Positions 41,613 through 51,320 are shown, numbered from the stretch's first letter. The stretch: 64,000 nt of DNA from Bacillus sp. HMF5848 (GCF_003944835.1 NZ_RWIV01000001.1:3444530-3508529); one strand, 5' to 3'. The notes: generated by a model from the sequence alone, not told the origin. Translations and numbers: made by a program.

Positions 41613-43442
41613 TCAATTTGCAAAACGTAAAAGGTCCCCATAAATTATTTTATCAGATAATTCAAGTTCTTCCTTTACATGTTCAAAAAAAGGTTCACAA
41701 TAATGCATGTTTGTCTCCATTGACGTACGATGGCTGTAGCAACGATTATTTGTATATACATATGTATCACTTATAAAGCTTCCATCACGTAAGATGATTA
41801 ATTCTTCACGATTGCTTGCAAATAAGTCTGTACCAAATTGTATATGTCCTTGCTCTAAACCAAGTAAATTCAAAATCGTTGGTTTCACATCAATTTGTCC
41901 CGAAATTGTTGACACGGTCTTTGTCTCTTCAAGCCCCGGAACATGAATTAGCATCGGGACTTTTTGCAACTGAATATATTCATACGCCGTAATATCTTTT
42001 TGTAAAAACGTACTCATCGCTTTATTATGATTCTTTGATATGCCGTAATGATCACCGTATATGATGAATATAGAATTATCATACAATCCACTTGCTTTTA
42101 TCGCATCAAAAAACTGCTTAAGCGCCTCATCCTGATAGCGAACAGTTGTAAAATAACGATTAACAGTCCCATCAGGAGAATTCCATTCAGGAATAATTTC
42201 ATCCTTTGCAGCAAGTGCAAAAGGAAAATGATTCGTGAGTGTAATAAATTTTGCGTAAAACGGCTGTTGTAGCTTTTTTACATACTCAAGAGACTGCATG
42301 AAAAAGTCCGCATCCTTCAATCCCCATCCAACTGAATTTTCCTTCGTAATAGTGTAATACATTTCCGAAAAAAAATGGTCGTAGCCAAGCGCTGGGTACA
42401 TCACATCGCGGTTCCAAAAGCTTTTGTTATTTGCATGAAACACCGCGGTTGTATATCCAGCCTCTTTGACGCGTTTTGGTAGTGCATTGTATTTATTTTG
42501 AGGGTTTGTAAAAAACACGGCTCCTCGTGGTAACCCATATAAAGAATTATCGATAATGAACTCAGAATCCGACGTTTTTCCTTGACTTGTTTGATGGTAA
42601 AACTGATCAAAGTAATAGCTACCTTTTTCCGTAATTAAATCATTTAAAAATGGTGTAAGCTCCTGTTCATCTACATACTCATTCACAACAAAGCTTTGTG
42701 TTGATTCTAGTGAAATAACAAACACATTTCTACCTTTAGCAATACTAGAATATGCAGGGTTTGCAGGCGTATCCGATAGCACGTGCTTGTTTAATTCATC
42801 ATAGTCTCTTTCACTAGCGGCAGCTCTTCGAATCTTTGTTTGACCGTGCAGAAGGACATCATATACTACATAATTATAAATACCAAGATTACGCACTAGC
42901 ATTTGTCGATCAAATGAACGTGTTAACAGCTCGGGTCGGTCAATATGAGCGGTCGTAAGATTAATGAAGAATAGTATACAGGCTAAACTTAATCCGACCT
43001 TAGGGCGAAAAAGAAGTACAGCTCTCATACGTCCTTTTAACCAAAATGCTATTATAATATCTATAAAAAACAGGATATCAACAGGCTCTAACAACTTCCA
43101 TAAGCTAATGCCGAGGTCACGAGCATTGTTTGATTGAAGCAAAATCGGGATCGTTAAAAAGTCGTTAAAAAAACGATAATACACAATGTTAAAATACAAT
43201 AACAGTGTTACAGCTAAATTAATCGCTATGGCTATGAAGGCCGCGTTTTTCTTACCAACAAATAATAAAGCTAATGACATAAGCAATAGCAACGGTGCCA
43301 AAGGATTAATTAATATCGTTGCTACTTGTAAGCTATCCTCTGTGTGAATATGAAAAATATAAAACACAGCAAATGTTGTTTTGGCCCACAATGTAAATAT
43401 ACTTATCCATATGATTGGTAGCTTTCCTTTAAATCGTTGCAA
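41613..43442 (-). CDS. LtaS-family polyglycerolphosphate synthase/sulfatase
   Basis: The TTG at 43442, six bases after GGTGAGGAG, gives a 609-residue protein; the frame is open 21 codons further without signals. Five N-terminal helices (up to about residue 180) are followed by an extracellular sulfatase-fold domain. The catalytic Thr is in HQTSQGKTSDSEF and metal ligands in VISLEST and GDHYGIS. It builds or modifies lipoteichoic acid with glycerol phosphate from phosphatidylglycerol. It is not certain to be the main LtaS. The next two upstream genes encode a GT2 and a DUF6044 membrane protein, suggesting that a glycosylated polymer is made here. Confidence 0.9.
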   Translation of the reverse strand: MQRFKGKLPIIWISIFTLWAKTTFAVFYIFHIHTEDSLQVATILINPLAPLLLLMSLALLFVGKKNAAFIAIAINLAVTLLLYFNIVYYRFFNDFLTIPILLQSNNARDLGISLWKLLEPVDILFFIDIIIAFWLKGRMRAVLLFRPKVGLSLACILFFINLTTAHIDRPELLTRSFDRQMLVRNLGIYNYVVYDVLLHGQTKIRRAAASERDYDELNKHVLSDTPANPAYSSIAKGRNVFVISLESTQSFVVNEYVDEQELTPFLNDLITEKGSYYFDQFYHQTSQGKTSDSEFIIDNSLYGLPRGAVFFTNPQNKYNALPKRVKEAGYTTAVFHANNKSFWNRDVMYPALGYDHFFSEMYYTITKENSVGWGLKDADFFMQSLEYVKKLQQPFYAKFITLTNHFPFALAAKDEIIPEWNSPDGTVNRYFTTVRYQDEALKQFFDAIKASGLYDNSIFIIYGDHYGISKNHNKAMSTFLQKDITAYEYIQLQKVPMLIHVPGLEETKTVSTISGQIDVKPTILNLLGLEQGHIQFGTDLFASNREELIILRDGSFISDTYVYTNNRCYSHRTSMETNMHYCEPFFEHVKEELELSDKIIYGDLLRFAN

Positions 43443-43512
43443 AGCCTTCTCCTCACCTAATACTAGATTTTTAAATATGCAAATGTAAAACACTTGCGAC
43501 AACACGTTGCTA

Positions 43513-44529
43513 CTACTTGCGATTTTCGATGGCCGTCACCCACACATTTTGTTGTTGATAATTGTTGTCATGACGTCCTAACCGAAGTAAATCCACATCA
43601 ATAGCATACCTCGGACGTCGCTTCGTCTCTTTATAGATTTTCCCAATATACTCACCGACAAAGCCAATTGCAATAAGCTGTAAGCCTCCTAACAACCAAA
43701 CGGACGTGATAAGAGATGTCCACCCGCTTTGCGTTTGGCCACTAAATTTCAAGAACAAGAAATATACACCAAATAAAATACTGCTAAAAAATGATAAAAA
43801 TCCAATAAATGAAATGAACCTAATCGGAGCCACACTAAAGGACGTGATACCATCTAAAGCAAACCCAAGCATCCGGCGAAGAGGGTATTTACTTTCCCCC
43901 GCTTTGCGCACAAGCCGGTTGTAGTACACTTTTGTAGACTTAAACCCAAGCAGCGGGATGATACCACGTAAAAACAAGTTACTTTCTGTATACTCCTGAA
44001 GAGCGACTACAGCTCGCTTACTCATCAGCCGATAATCCGCATGATTATGAATGACCTCAATCCCTAACTTCCGAAGCAACCGATAAAACGCAAGAGCTGT
44101 TGTTTTTTTGAACAATGTATCTGTATCACGCTTTTCACGCACACCATAGACAATATCATGTCCTGCCATAAACGCATCAACAAACTTATCCATGACACGA
44201 ATATCGTCTTGCAAATCAGCATCAATAGTAATTACGCAATCAGCAATAGAGACAGCAGCATCTACACCTGCCAATAACGCATGTTGATGTCCTACATTGC
44301 GAGCAAGCTTCAAGCCTTTTACGTGTTTATCATCTAGGCTAGCTTTATATATGAGCGACCATGTCCGATCACGGCTTCCATCATCCACAAATAAGATACA
44401 GCTGTCACTATTTACTTTTTCGAATTCTATTAAGTGTGTCAGCCGGTTCTTTAATGCCGGAATGGTATAGGGGAGTACTTCTTCTTCGTTGTAGCAAGGA
44501 ACTACAATAACTAAAGCTGGACTTGTCAT
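43513..44529 (-). CDS. GT2 glycosyltransferase, polyisoprenyl-phosphate sugar synthase type
   Basis: A 338-residue protein. The GT-A domain starts LVIVVPCYNEEEVLPYT and has DSCILFVDDGSRD and ITIDADLQDD; two membrane helices lie in the C-terminal part (about residues 235-305). This is the CsbB/YkoT/GtrB type, which loads a sugar on undecaprenyl phosphate on the inner face. The adjacent DUF6044 protein (YkoS-like) is the expected extracytoplasmic glycosyltransferase partner. Start is an ATG with AGGAGG upstream. Confidence 0.9.
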   Translation of the reverse strand: MTSPALVIVVPCYNEEEVLPYTIPALKNRLTHLIEFEKVNSDSCILFVDDGSRDRTWSLIYKASLDDKHVKGLKLARNVGHQHALLAGVDAAVSIADCVITIDADLQDDIRVMDKFVDAFMAGHDIVYGVREKRDTDTLFKKTTALAFYRLLRKLGIEVIHNHADYRLMSKRAVVALQEYTESNLFLRGIIPLLGFKSTKVYYNRLVRKAGESKYPLRRMLGFALDGITSFSVAPIRFISFIGFLSFFSSILFGVYFLFLKFSGQTQSGWTSLITSVWLLGGLQLIAIGFVGEYIGKIYKETKRRPRYAIDVDLLRLGRHDNNYQQQNVWVTAIENRK

Positions 44530-44550
44530 GATGTATCCTCCTAGTAAGTA

Positions 44551-46221
44551 TTACTCCGGAAGAGCTTTATACAAATAGATTTTCCACGCAGAGTTTGATG
44601 ACTCAAATACTTTATCTAATTGCAGTTGGTTGTCCTTCGCATTTTCTATCGGGACAGCGGCAAAAATGTAACGACCTCCCATTTTATAAAATTGGGATAT
44701 GTTTAGCTCTAAGTTTTTAATTTTTTTCTTGGATGTTTTTTTAAACATATATTTTTTTCCTAATTCATCGACAAATATGTAGCATCTTCCGCCCCACTCA
44801 TCAAAGTACGTACGTAGCTTCTTATCTTTCTCTAACTCCGCAGCAATAATCTTTCTAAATTCATACTTGTACGAGAGAGGATAAAAGTTATTATACGTAT
44901 CTATTGTGTAAAAGCCGTTATATTGTGCGATAGCGGGATGAATACCAATGCTAGCTACGCGATATGATGGGAGAGGCTGTCCTATATAGTCACGGATTTC
45001 TTCAAATTGCTCAGTGGCGTAAAACTCTCCGATAGATGGCTGCTTACGATAATATATTTGCTCATTAAAAGCGATTAAAATAATGATTTGTGCTACTAAG
45101 AAAGTAATAGCGGTTTGCCTCCAAGATCGCCCAACAGATGCAATAATTTTTAAAGACAAAGCAAATAGTACATATAAAATGAGCGGACGAAGAAAATGAA
45201 ATCTTGCAAAATTAAATTTATCAAGAATGTCAAAGCGTTCTGTTAAAGGTAACCAGCCTTTATAAAACCAAAAAGCATACCATATAGATAGGACAGCGTT
45301 TATGATGTGCAACACGACAAACAACCTTTCATGCTGCCACGCACGTTTCTTTCCAACAATAAATAGCGACAATATGGAAAGCGGTAAAATAACAAGACCA
45401 TGAATGGTATGAACATGCGTATGACCTAACACGTAATTTTTAAAGCTTAAGCGAACAGAGTGCCAAAATGTTAAGCGTGCATGAAAATACTCATCGCGAC
45501 TTGTTGGTTCTGTCTCAAAAAGCAATGAATATACTAAGCGATATTCAACCGCCATGAATAGTAAAGTCATGTATATAATGGCAGAAAGCCAGCGAATATT
45601 GATTCGTTTGTTTAGTATGGCATCGACAAGCCAATACACCCCTATTGCCGTTAAAAAAAAGAAAAAGCCAAGTACAATGCTTGCATACAAAGGCAATAGT
45701 GTTATAGTAATCCAACTAATAACAGTACGCTTCCCAGTTTTAATATTGAGAAACGCCCATAATGCCAGTGGCATCCCTAGTGTACTTAGCATGCCAGATG
45801 GCCAAAATGGTGTAAAAGCAAAGGCAACAGCTACTCCGACACGAACCCAGGCAAGTTTTTCTTGCCTTGCGTAATGATGCTTTAATAGTAGATACATACC
45901 TAAAAAAGCAAACATTCTCGTAATAAGCTGACTAAGTCCGTAAGCAATGACTGATGGAAACAACACATGTAGCCATACAATGCCACTGAATTCTGTTCCA
46001 TAAGTATTTCTTGGTATCCCGTTTATAACCTGCGGAATTGTGGCATTGACAGACCCTAACAGCTCCCCGCTCTCAGCCAACACCCTATACCAAGCAATAT
46101 TTGAATCTAAGTTATCATGTACACGCATTTTTGCATTGTCTCCGAGAATAAAATAGGGAGACACAAATAACACAACTGCAAGTAGGCCAATAAAGATAAG
46201 CCTCCGCTCTTTTACATCCAC
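44551..46221 (-). CDS. DUF6044 (YkoS-like) multi-pass membrane protein, probable GT-C glycosyltransferase
   Basis: A 556-residue protein with about eleven helices and a C-terminal soluble part. After the first helix comes a motif MRVHDNLDSNIAWYRVL with paired acidic residues, as in GT-C enzymes. From memory it matches the YkoS/DUF6044 family, whose gene sits next to a GT2 (ykoT) in B. subtilis. It would transfer the sugar from the undecaprenyl carrier to an outside acceptor. The neighbouring LtaS-type synthase makes a glycerolphosphate polymer a plausible acceptor. Function is inferred. Confidence 0.78.
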   Translation of the reverse strand: MDVKERRLIFIGLLAVVLFVSPYFILGDNAKMRVHDNLDSNIAWYRVLAESGELLGSVNATIPQVINGIPRNTYGTEFSGIVWLHVLFPSVIAYGLSQLITRMFAFLGMYLLLKHHYARQEKLAWVRVGVAVAFAFTPFWPSGMLSTLGMPLALWAFLNIKTGKRTVISWITITLLPLYASIVLGFFFFLTAIGVYWLVDAILNKRINIRWLSAIIYMTLLFMAVEYRLVYSLLFETEPTSRDEYFHARLTFWHSVRLSFKNYVLGHTHVHTIHGLVILPLSILSLFIVGKKRAWQHERLFVVLHIINAVLSIWYAFWFYKGWLPLTERFDILDKFNFARFHFLRPLILYVLFALSLKIIASVGRSWRQTAITFLVAQIIILIAFNEQIYYRKQPSIGEFYATEQFEEIRDYIGQPLPSYRVASIGIHPAIAQYNGFYTIDTYNNFYPLSYKYEFRKIIAAELEKDKKLRTYFDEWGGRCYIFVDELGKKYMFKKTSKKKIKNLELNISQFYKMGGRYIFAAVPIENAKDNQLQLDKVFESSNSAWKIYLYKALPE

Positions 46222-46385
46222 TCACAAACGTCCTTTCGCGATGTAGAATTATCTGTATTTTTTACCAAAAAATAATAAATATTCGTAATTGAAATCAGCC
46301 GATTATACTACTTACTTATTTAATATTGGAAACATAGATTGTAGTGTCTTTTCAGAAGATAAAATTAATAAATCAAAATAAAGAA

Positions 46386-46413
46386 TGAGGTAAGCAACAA
46401 TTTGCTTACCTCA
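46386..46413 (-). terminator. Terminator of sspH
   Basis: TGAGGTAAGCAA (46386-46397) is complementary to TTGCTTACCTCA (46402-46413); a T-rich stretch follows on the minus strand. Confidence 0.8.
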
Positions 46414-46423
46414 TCTCATCCTG

Positions 46424-46603
46424 CTAGTCCTCTGTTAGTTCACTAATAGCAACATCACGCTTATCATTGTGGTTGCCTCGCATATGTACAGAAGCGGTTG
46501 TACCCTCTTCATTCACACCGTCAATCCAAACGGATACGCCGTGATATTTCACATCAATATTAGCTGGTGAAGACAAAATTTGTTTTACACGATTTACATC
46601 CAT
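46424..46603 (-). CDS. sspH: H-type small acid-soluble spore protein
   Basis: Starts at the ATG at 46603 with GGGAGGC upstream; an earlier in-frame ATG lacks a ribosome site. 59 residues beginning MDVNRVKQILSSPANIDVKY and ending VAISELTED, the pattern of SspH-type minor spore proteins. It is made in the forespore and indicates a sporulating host. Confidence 0.88.
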   Translation of the reverse strand: MDVNRVKQILSSPANIDVKYHGVSVWIDGVNEEGTTASVHMRGNHNDKRDVAISELTED

Positions 46604-46723
46604 TTTATAGTGCCTCCCATTAATGTTATCTTCCATAGTTTTGCAATTTTACAAACGATTATGCAATAATCATTTCCAATTGAGCCACACTACATATATA
46701 TACGATTTAAAAGGGTGACAAAT

Positions 46724-46981
46724 ATGAAATTATCAGATGTAGAAAAACAGGCTTTAAGTGATGCCATCGATAAGATGAACGAAGGGCTCGACGCTTTTAT
46801 AGGGTTGTACAATGAATCGGAAGAAGATAAACAATTAATTGTGTACGATGATGATGTTACCGAGATTATTCAGAAGGCGATTAACCGCTACGGAGAAGAT
46901 AAAATAGCGAAGAAAATTAATTCTATCATTCGTGAAGTACTATCATTATTAGCTTCAGATGAGGTAGATGAAGGTGTATAA
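46724..46981 (+). CDS. mstX: MstX (Mistic) membrane-associating protein, short form
   Basis: About 85 residues from the ATG at 46724, six bases after AAAGGG. The core DAIDKMNEGLDAFIGLYNES agrees closely with B. subtilis Mistic (IDRMNEGLDAFIQLYNES from memory). The product lacks the extra N-terminal helix of the 110-residue B. subtilis protein, matching the shorter orthologues. It overlaps the start of the potassium channel gene, as in the mstX-yugO operon, where the pair is linked to biofilm formation. Confidence 0.9.
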   Translation: MKLSDVEKQALSDAIDKMNEGLDAFIGLYNESEEDKQLIVYDDDVTEIIQKAINRYGEDKIAKKINSIIREVLSLLASDEVDEGV

Positions 46982-47969
46982 CTATGCGAGAATTATTTAT
47001 TACCGTTCTCCGTTATTAGTTCAAATTCTTGCCATCGCTTTTTCACTTATCATTATATTTGGTACACTGCTGCACTTTATAGAACCAGACACATTCCCGA
47101 CGTTATTTGATGGGGTTTGGTGGGCGCTAGTGTCTGTTTCGACAGTAGGGTATGGGGATTATGTGCCGACATCAGTTGTCGGGCGGATAGTTGCTATGTT
47201 GCTTATCCTGCTAGGGACAGGCTTTATCACAGCCTATTTTGCCTCCATTTCAGGTATAGCAGCCACAAATCAGCAGTTATTTTTAAAAGGAGAAACAGCA
47301 TACAAAGGAAATGAACAAATTATCATTGTAGGCTGGAATGAGAGAACGAAAGGTACGATTGATGAGCTTCTTACAAAGACACCGCCAGTTAAAATCGTCT
47401 TAATAGATGCTTCTTTGAAAGAAAACCCTTACGCATCAAAAGGCGTTCATTTTATAAAAGGGGATGCTACACGAGATGATGTTATCCAAAAAGCAAATAT
47501 TCAAGCTGCATCGATGGTACTCATTACCGCGGATCAAAGTAAAGATGAAGTAGCAGCCGATATGCAAACAGTGTTAACCATCCTTGCTGTTAAAGGATTA
47601 AAAGAGAATGTGTATTGTATTGCAGAAATTTTAACATCGCATCAGCTCGCTAATGCAAAGCGTGCAGGTGCTGATCAGATTGTAGAAACAAACTTACTTT
47701 CTAGCTTTGTTATGATCAATAACGTATTATCCCATGGCACATCCCCTTCACTGCTTAATCTTTTGAAAGAAGTAAAAGATAGTAAGGTTTGTTTGCAAGA
47801 AGCTCCTACTGCTTTAATCGGAGCAACATTTCTTGACGTAACGCATGAGATGCTACAAAACGAAAGCAGTCTTATACTTGGCATAAAAAGAGGAGCATCC
47901 ACATATGTGAATCCTCCTACTTCTTTTAAAATTGAAGAGCATGACTTGCTAATCGCCATTATTCATTAA
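46968..47969 (+). CDS. yugO: YugO potassium channel
   Basis: A 333-residue two-helix potassium channel. The pore helix and filter read VSTVGYGDYVP (about residues 57-67). It is followed by a cytoplasmic RCK/TrkA-N domain with Rossmann motif IIIVGWNERTKGTI and a C-terminal regulatory part. The start ATG overlaps mstX by 14 bases; a GTG two codons on is an alternative. In B. subtilis this channel carries electrical signals in biofilms. Confidence 0.93.
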   Translation: MKVYNYARIIYYRSPLLVQILAIAFSLIIIFGTLLHFIEPDTFPTLFDGVWWALVSVSTVGYGDYVPTSVVGRIVAMLLILLGTGFITAYFASISGIAATNQQLFLKGETAYKGNEQIIIVGWNERTKGTIDELLTKTPPVKIVLIDASLKENPYASKGVHFIKGDATRDDVIQKANIQAASMVLITADQSKDEVAADMQTVLTILAVKGLKENVYCIAEILTSHQLANAKRAGADQIVETNLLSSFVMINNVLSHGTSPSLLNLLKEVKDSKVCLQEAPTALIGATFLDVTHEMLQNESSLILGIKRGASTYVNPPTSFKIEEHDLLIAIIH

Positions 47970-48375
47970 GTAAAACGGCCTCTAACTCAGATACTAGCTC
48001 ACCAGCCGTTTCTAAATAATTTTTCGGAACGCGAGCATCCTTATTTTTAGGTTCTTGAAACTGATTAAAAGATGCTGAAATATTACCAATCAACGCTTGG
48101 TCATCTAAGCTTTCTTGATATGTGTGGGCAAGTAGAAAGGGGGTACCTAGCTTAACAGAAGTGCCGTCTGAATCAAGCTGTCCATCGACAGCTGTAAATG
48201 GCACACGCAAATAAATATACCCAGCCCTCTCATCATCATTATTAATTTGATAATCAAAATAGCCATGATCATATTCCCAGTTACTTCCTATGTCATACCC
48301 TAGTGGTTTCAGCTTCGCCTCGAGATGGTGAAGTTTAAATACTTGTCCGTCTATTTTTGATTGGATCGTTCTCAT
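47959..48375 (-). CDS. yugN: YugN family protein
   Basis: A 138-residue soluble protein of the YugN family (GYDIGSNWEYDHGYFDYQI, YIYLRVPFTAV). The function is unknown. The end overlaps the convergent yugO gene by 11 bases. Its position between yugO and pgi matches the B. subtilis order. Confidence 0.88.
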   Translation of the reverse strand: MRTIQSKIDGQVFKLHHLEAKLKPLGYDIGSNWEYDHGYFDYQINNDDERAGYIYLRVPFTAVDGQLDSDGTSVKLGTPFLLAHTYQESLDDQALIGNISASFNQFQEPKNKDARVPKNYLETAGELVSELEAVLLNE

Positions 48376-48436
48376 CTTGCTGCCTCCCTTCTACATATAC
48401 ATAGGGTTACCCACACAAACACGTTACATGCAAACT

Positions 48437-48480
48437 GGGGACGGTTCTCATGTTGCCATGGCAGCATGAGAACCGTCCCC
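48437..48480. repeat. 44-bp near-perfect palindrome (REP-like)
   Basis: GGGGACGGTTCTCATG (48437-48452) and CATGAGAACCGTCCCC (48465-48480) are inverted repeats; with the inner TTGCC/GGCAG the arms match at 20 of 21 positions around a 2-base centre. GGGGACGGTTCTC repeats occur in many Bacillus and Clostridium genomes as dispersed palindromes. No transposase is near. Confidence 0.85.
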
Positions 48481-48488
48481 AAAGAGCC

Positions 48489-48722
48489 AAAAAGCGGCTA
48501 GTTTTTTGTGGAAATTGATTTATGCGTGAAATTTCAGGGTTTATGCGCCAATTTTCGAGGTTTATGCGCGAGATTTCAGGCTTTATGCGCCAATTTTTGG
48601 GCTTTATGCGCCAAATTCTGTGATTTATGCGTATACTTCTGTAGCTTATCCTTAAATTAGAGTGGGTTATTCGTAAAGTTCTGGAGTTTATGCGCAAAAT
48701 CCAAGCATTTATGCGTAAATTA
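48489..48722. repeat. 21-bp-period GCG-core array D with leader (10 units)
   Basis: Leader AAAAAGCGGCTAGTTTTTT (48489-48507), then ten TTTATGCG-type units. The first G of the core, or the base in its place, is at 48524, 48545, 48566, 48587, 48608, 48629, 48650, 48671, 48692 and 48713, with no indel. Units seven and eight have decayed cores (ATCCTT and ATTCGT) but keep the phase. On the minus strand the frame encodes R-I-N/K every seven residues. Leader and first units closely match array B. Confidence 0.9.
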
Positions 48723-48779
48723 TGGTTTGTAGTTGAACAATGAGACTGCATTTATTAAGCTTTACTCAAATCTAGATTA

Positions 48780-48808
48780 AAAAAACACCGCCAGAGCGGT
48801 GTTTTTTT
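48780..48808 (-). terminator. Terminator of pgi
   Basis: AACACCGC (48784-48791) is complementary to GCGGTGTT (48796-48803), flanked by A and T runs. Confidence 0.85.
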
Positions 48809-48818
48809 CGTTCAATAA

Positions 48819-50168
48819 TTATTTCAAACGCTTTTCTAATTCAGCTTTTAATTCTTCAAATCCTGGTTTGCCAAGTAGAGCGAACATGTTTTTCTTATAT
48901 GCTTCCACACCCGGTTGGTCGAATGGGTTTACGCCTAGTAAGTAACCGCTCATCGCGCAAGCTATTTCAAAGAAGTACGCGACATACCCGAATGTATAAG
49001 CACTCATATCAGGAAGTTCTACAATTAAGTTTGGTACGCCACCATCTGTGTGAGCAAGTAATGTACCTTCGAATGCTTTCGTGTTAACGAATTCAACTGT
49101 TTTACCAGCTAAGTAATTTAAACCATCTAGATCGCTTGCTGCTTCTTCAAGTACTAGCTCGTGACGAACAGATTTCACCTGTAACACTGTTTCAAAAATG
49201 TCACGACGACCTTCTTGTACGTACTGACCTAATGAGTGTAAGTCAGTTGAAAAGTTTGCTGAAGATGGGAAAATACCTTTTTGGTCTTTTCCTTCACTTT
49301 CACCAAATAACTGCTTCCACCACTCAGCAAAGTATTGTAAGCCTGGCTCGTAATTGATGAGCATTTCAATTGTTTTGCCTTTGTTATAAAGAGCATTACG
49401 AACGGCAGCATATTGATACGCAGCGTTCTCCATTAATTCTGAAGAACTGAAAGCTTCACGTGCATCCGCTGCACCCTTCATCATGTCCTCAATGTTTGCT
49501 CCACTTACTGCGATTGGCAATAAACCAACAGCCGTTAAAACAGAATAACGTCCACCTACATCATCAGGAATAATGAAAGACTCGTAGCCTTCTTCTGTCG
49601 CCAAAGTTTTTAGAGCACCACGTGCTTTATCCGTTGTAGCATAAATACGCTTGCGGGCTTCCTCTACACCATACTTTTCTTCAAGTAATTTGCGGAAAAT
49701 ACGGAATGCAATGGCTGGCTCTGTCGTAGTACCAGATTTTGAAATAACGTTAATAGAGAAGTCTTTCTCTTCAAGCAAGTCCATTACATCTCTCATATAT
49801 GTAGAACTGATGTTGTTTCCAACAAAGATGATTTGTGGTGTTTTACGCTGTTCCTTTGTTAGCTCGTTGTAGAAGCTATGCTGAAGCATTTCAATCGCAG
49901 CACGTGCACCTAAATATGAGCCTCCGATTCCAACAACTAGTAATACATCAGAATCAGACTTGATTTTTTCTGCAGATTTTTGAATACGTACAAACTCTTC
50001 CTTGTCATAATTAACAGGTAGATCAATCCATCCTAAGAAGTCATTACCTGCGCCAGTTTTTTCATGCAATGCATGATGCGCTACTTTTACTGCGTCTTGT
50101 AAGTATGTAATTTCGTGTTCACCGAAAAAGCTTAACGCTTTCGTATAGTCAAATTTAATGTGAGTCAT
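48819..50168 (-). CDS. pgi: Glucose-6-phosphate isomerase
   Basis: Starts at the ATG at 50168 with GGAGGG upstream (the frame is open 27 codons further without support). 449 residues, the size of the Bacillus enzyme. Motifs [40 protein letters not shown] and [10 protein letters not shown] are diagnostic. It converts glucose 6-phosphate and fructose 6-phosphate in glycolysis. Its place beside the yug genes agrees with B. subtilis. Confidence 0.97.
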   Translation of the reverse strand: MTHIKFDYTKALSFFGEHEITYLQDAVKVAHHALHEKTGAGNDFLGWIDLPVNYDKEEFVRIQKSAEKIKSDSDVLLVVGIGGSYLGARAAIEMLQHSFYNELTKEQRKTPQIIFVGNNISSTYMRDVMDLLEEKDFSINVISKSGTTTEPAIAFRIFRKLLEEKYGVEEARKRIYATTDKARGALKTLATEEGYESFIIPDDVGGRYSVLTAVGLLPIAVSGANIEDMMKGAADAREAFSSSELMENAAYQYAAVRNALYNKGKTIEMLINYEPGLQYFAEWWKQLFGESEGKDQKGIFPSSANFSTDLHSLGQYVQEGRRDIFETVLQVKSVRHELVLEEAASDLDGLNYLAGKTVEFVNTKAFEGTLLAHTDGGVPNLIVELPDMSAYTFGYVAYFFEIACAMSGYLLGVNPFDQPGVEAYKKNMFALLGKPGFEELKAELEKRLK

Positions 50169-50442
50169 TTTGATATACCCTCCATTTATGTTTGGTACCA
50201 CTTTCACTTTACCGAAACAGATTTTATAAAGCAAGGTGCATTTCAACATGTAAAGGCTTACAGTTATGAAAAAATCATGTCAGTTTAACTTGTCGCCCTT
50301 CAAATAGTAAAAAATTAACATTTAGTAGACACTAAGGATGAAAATCAAACACTATTCGGTTACAAATATTTGTAACATACTTTTATAGCTTGCCTAATCC
50401 ATCTACATCCTTATACACTAAAAATGAGAGGTGAGCATATAT

Positions 50443-51255
50443 ATGATTTCAGTCATAATTCCAACATATAATAGACCTAATGAGCTTGCAGAATTATTAC
50501 AAAGTTTATTTTTACAAACCTTTAAGCTATTTGAAGTAATTATAGTGAATGATTGTGGTTCATCAATATCGCACATTGTGGCTTTATATCCTGAACTTAA
50601 TATTACACTGATTGATTTACCAGAAAACAAAAAACATGTACATGCACGTAATGTCGGTCTTTCACACGCTAAGTATGAATATATATTACTCTGTGATGAC
50701 GATGACCTTTTACTATCTGATCATATTGAGGTAGCTTGGGAACAGCTTGGGACCAATGACCTTATATATACAGATGTGGAGATTGTCAATTATGAGTCAA
50801 AAAATGGGACACGTTATCCAAAGAAGCGCATTGTGTTTGCTTATGAATACGATAAAGCGCTTATGCGTACGTTTTCTACTTTTGTCTCGTCAGGCTGTTT
50901 ATATAAAAAAGACATACATAACAAAATCGGGCCTTTTTCTGAAGACATGTACAACTATTGGGACTGGGATTTTATTCTTACTGTCTCAGAACGATTTAAA
51001 GTTAAACGGCTACCTCGGGCGAGCGTACTATATGAGTTTTCCGATGGTGGAACAAATGAATCAAAAAAACTTACTAGCAAACGACATTCATATTTAGAGC
51101 GATTATGTTCAAAGCATAATCTAGGAGAGCTAAGTCAAGAAAACTTTTTCTCATTATTACAAAAGCCTGAGCTACTAGCAAGACGAGCTGTGACTGAAAT
51201 ACTTTGGGATGGAACCCCAATCATATCACGTGTTTTTAAGCAAGTTCAATATTGA
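50443..51255 (+). CDS. GT2-family glycosyltransferase
   Basis: The ATG at 50443 is eight bases after GAGGTGA. About 270 residues, soluble GT-A fold: ISVIIPTYNRPNELAELLQS at the start, VIIVNDCGSS for the nucleotide site, and YILLCDDDDLLLSDH for the metal-binding DxD. It lacks membrane helices. It would add a sugar to a surface carbohydrate or protein. It and the two genes that follow (chemoreceptor, epimerase) interrupt an otherwise B. subtilis-like order. Confidence 0.88.
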   Translation: MISVIIPTYNRPNELAELLQSLFLQTFKLFEVIIVNDCGSSISHIVALYPELNITLIDLPENKKHVHARNVGLSHAKYEYILLCDDDDLLLSDHIEVAWEQLGTNDLIYTDVEIVNYESKNGTRYPKKRIVFAYEYDKALMRTFSTFVSSGCLYKKDIHNKIGPFSEDMYNYWDWDFILTVSERFKVKRLPRASVLYEFSDGGTNESKKLTSKRHSYLERLCSKHNLGELSQENFFSLLQKPELLARRAVTEILWDGTPIISRVFKQVQY

Positions 51256-51272
51256 AGGTCGTACGAAAACAA

Positions 51273-51318
51273 AAGGAAAGTATACTATTTGGTAGCATAC
51301 TTTCCTTAAGAATTTTTT
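51273..51318. terminator. Bidirectional terminator
   Basis: AAGGAAAGTATACTA (51273-51287) pairs with TAGCATACTTTCCTT (51293-51307), one mismatch. It serves the glycosyltransferase and the convergent chemoreceptor. Confidence 0.8.
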
Positions 51319-51320
51319 GT

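Noticed and set aside
48407-48751. Minus-strand frame of 114 codons with R-I-N heptads
   Set aside because: It runs through array D and the palindrome and has no ribosome site. The heptads follow from the 21-bp period. Translation cannot be excluded, but there is no positive sign of it.
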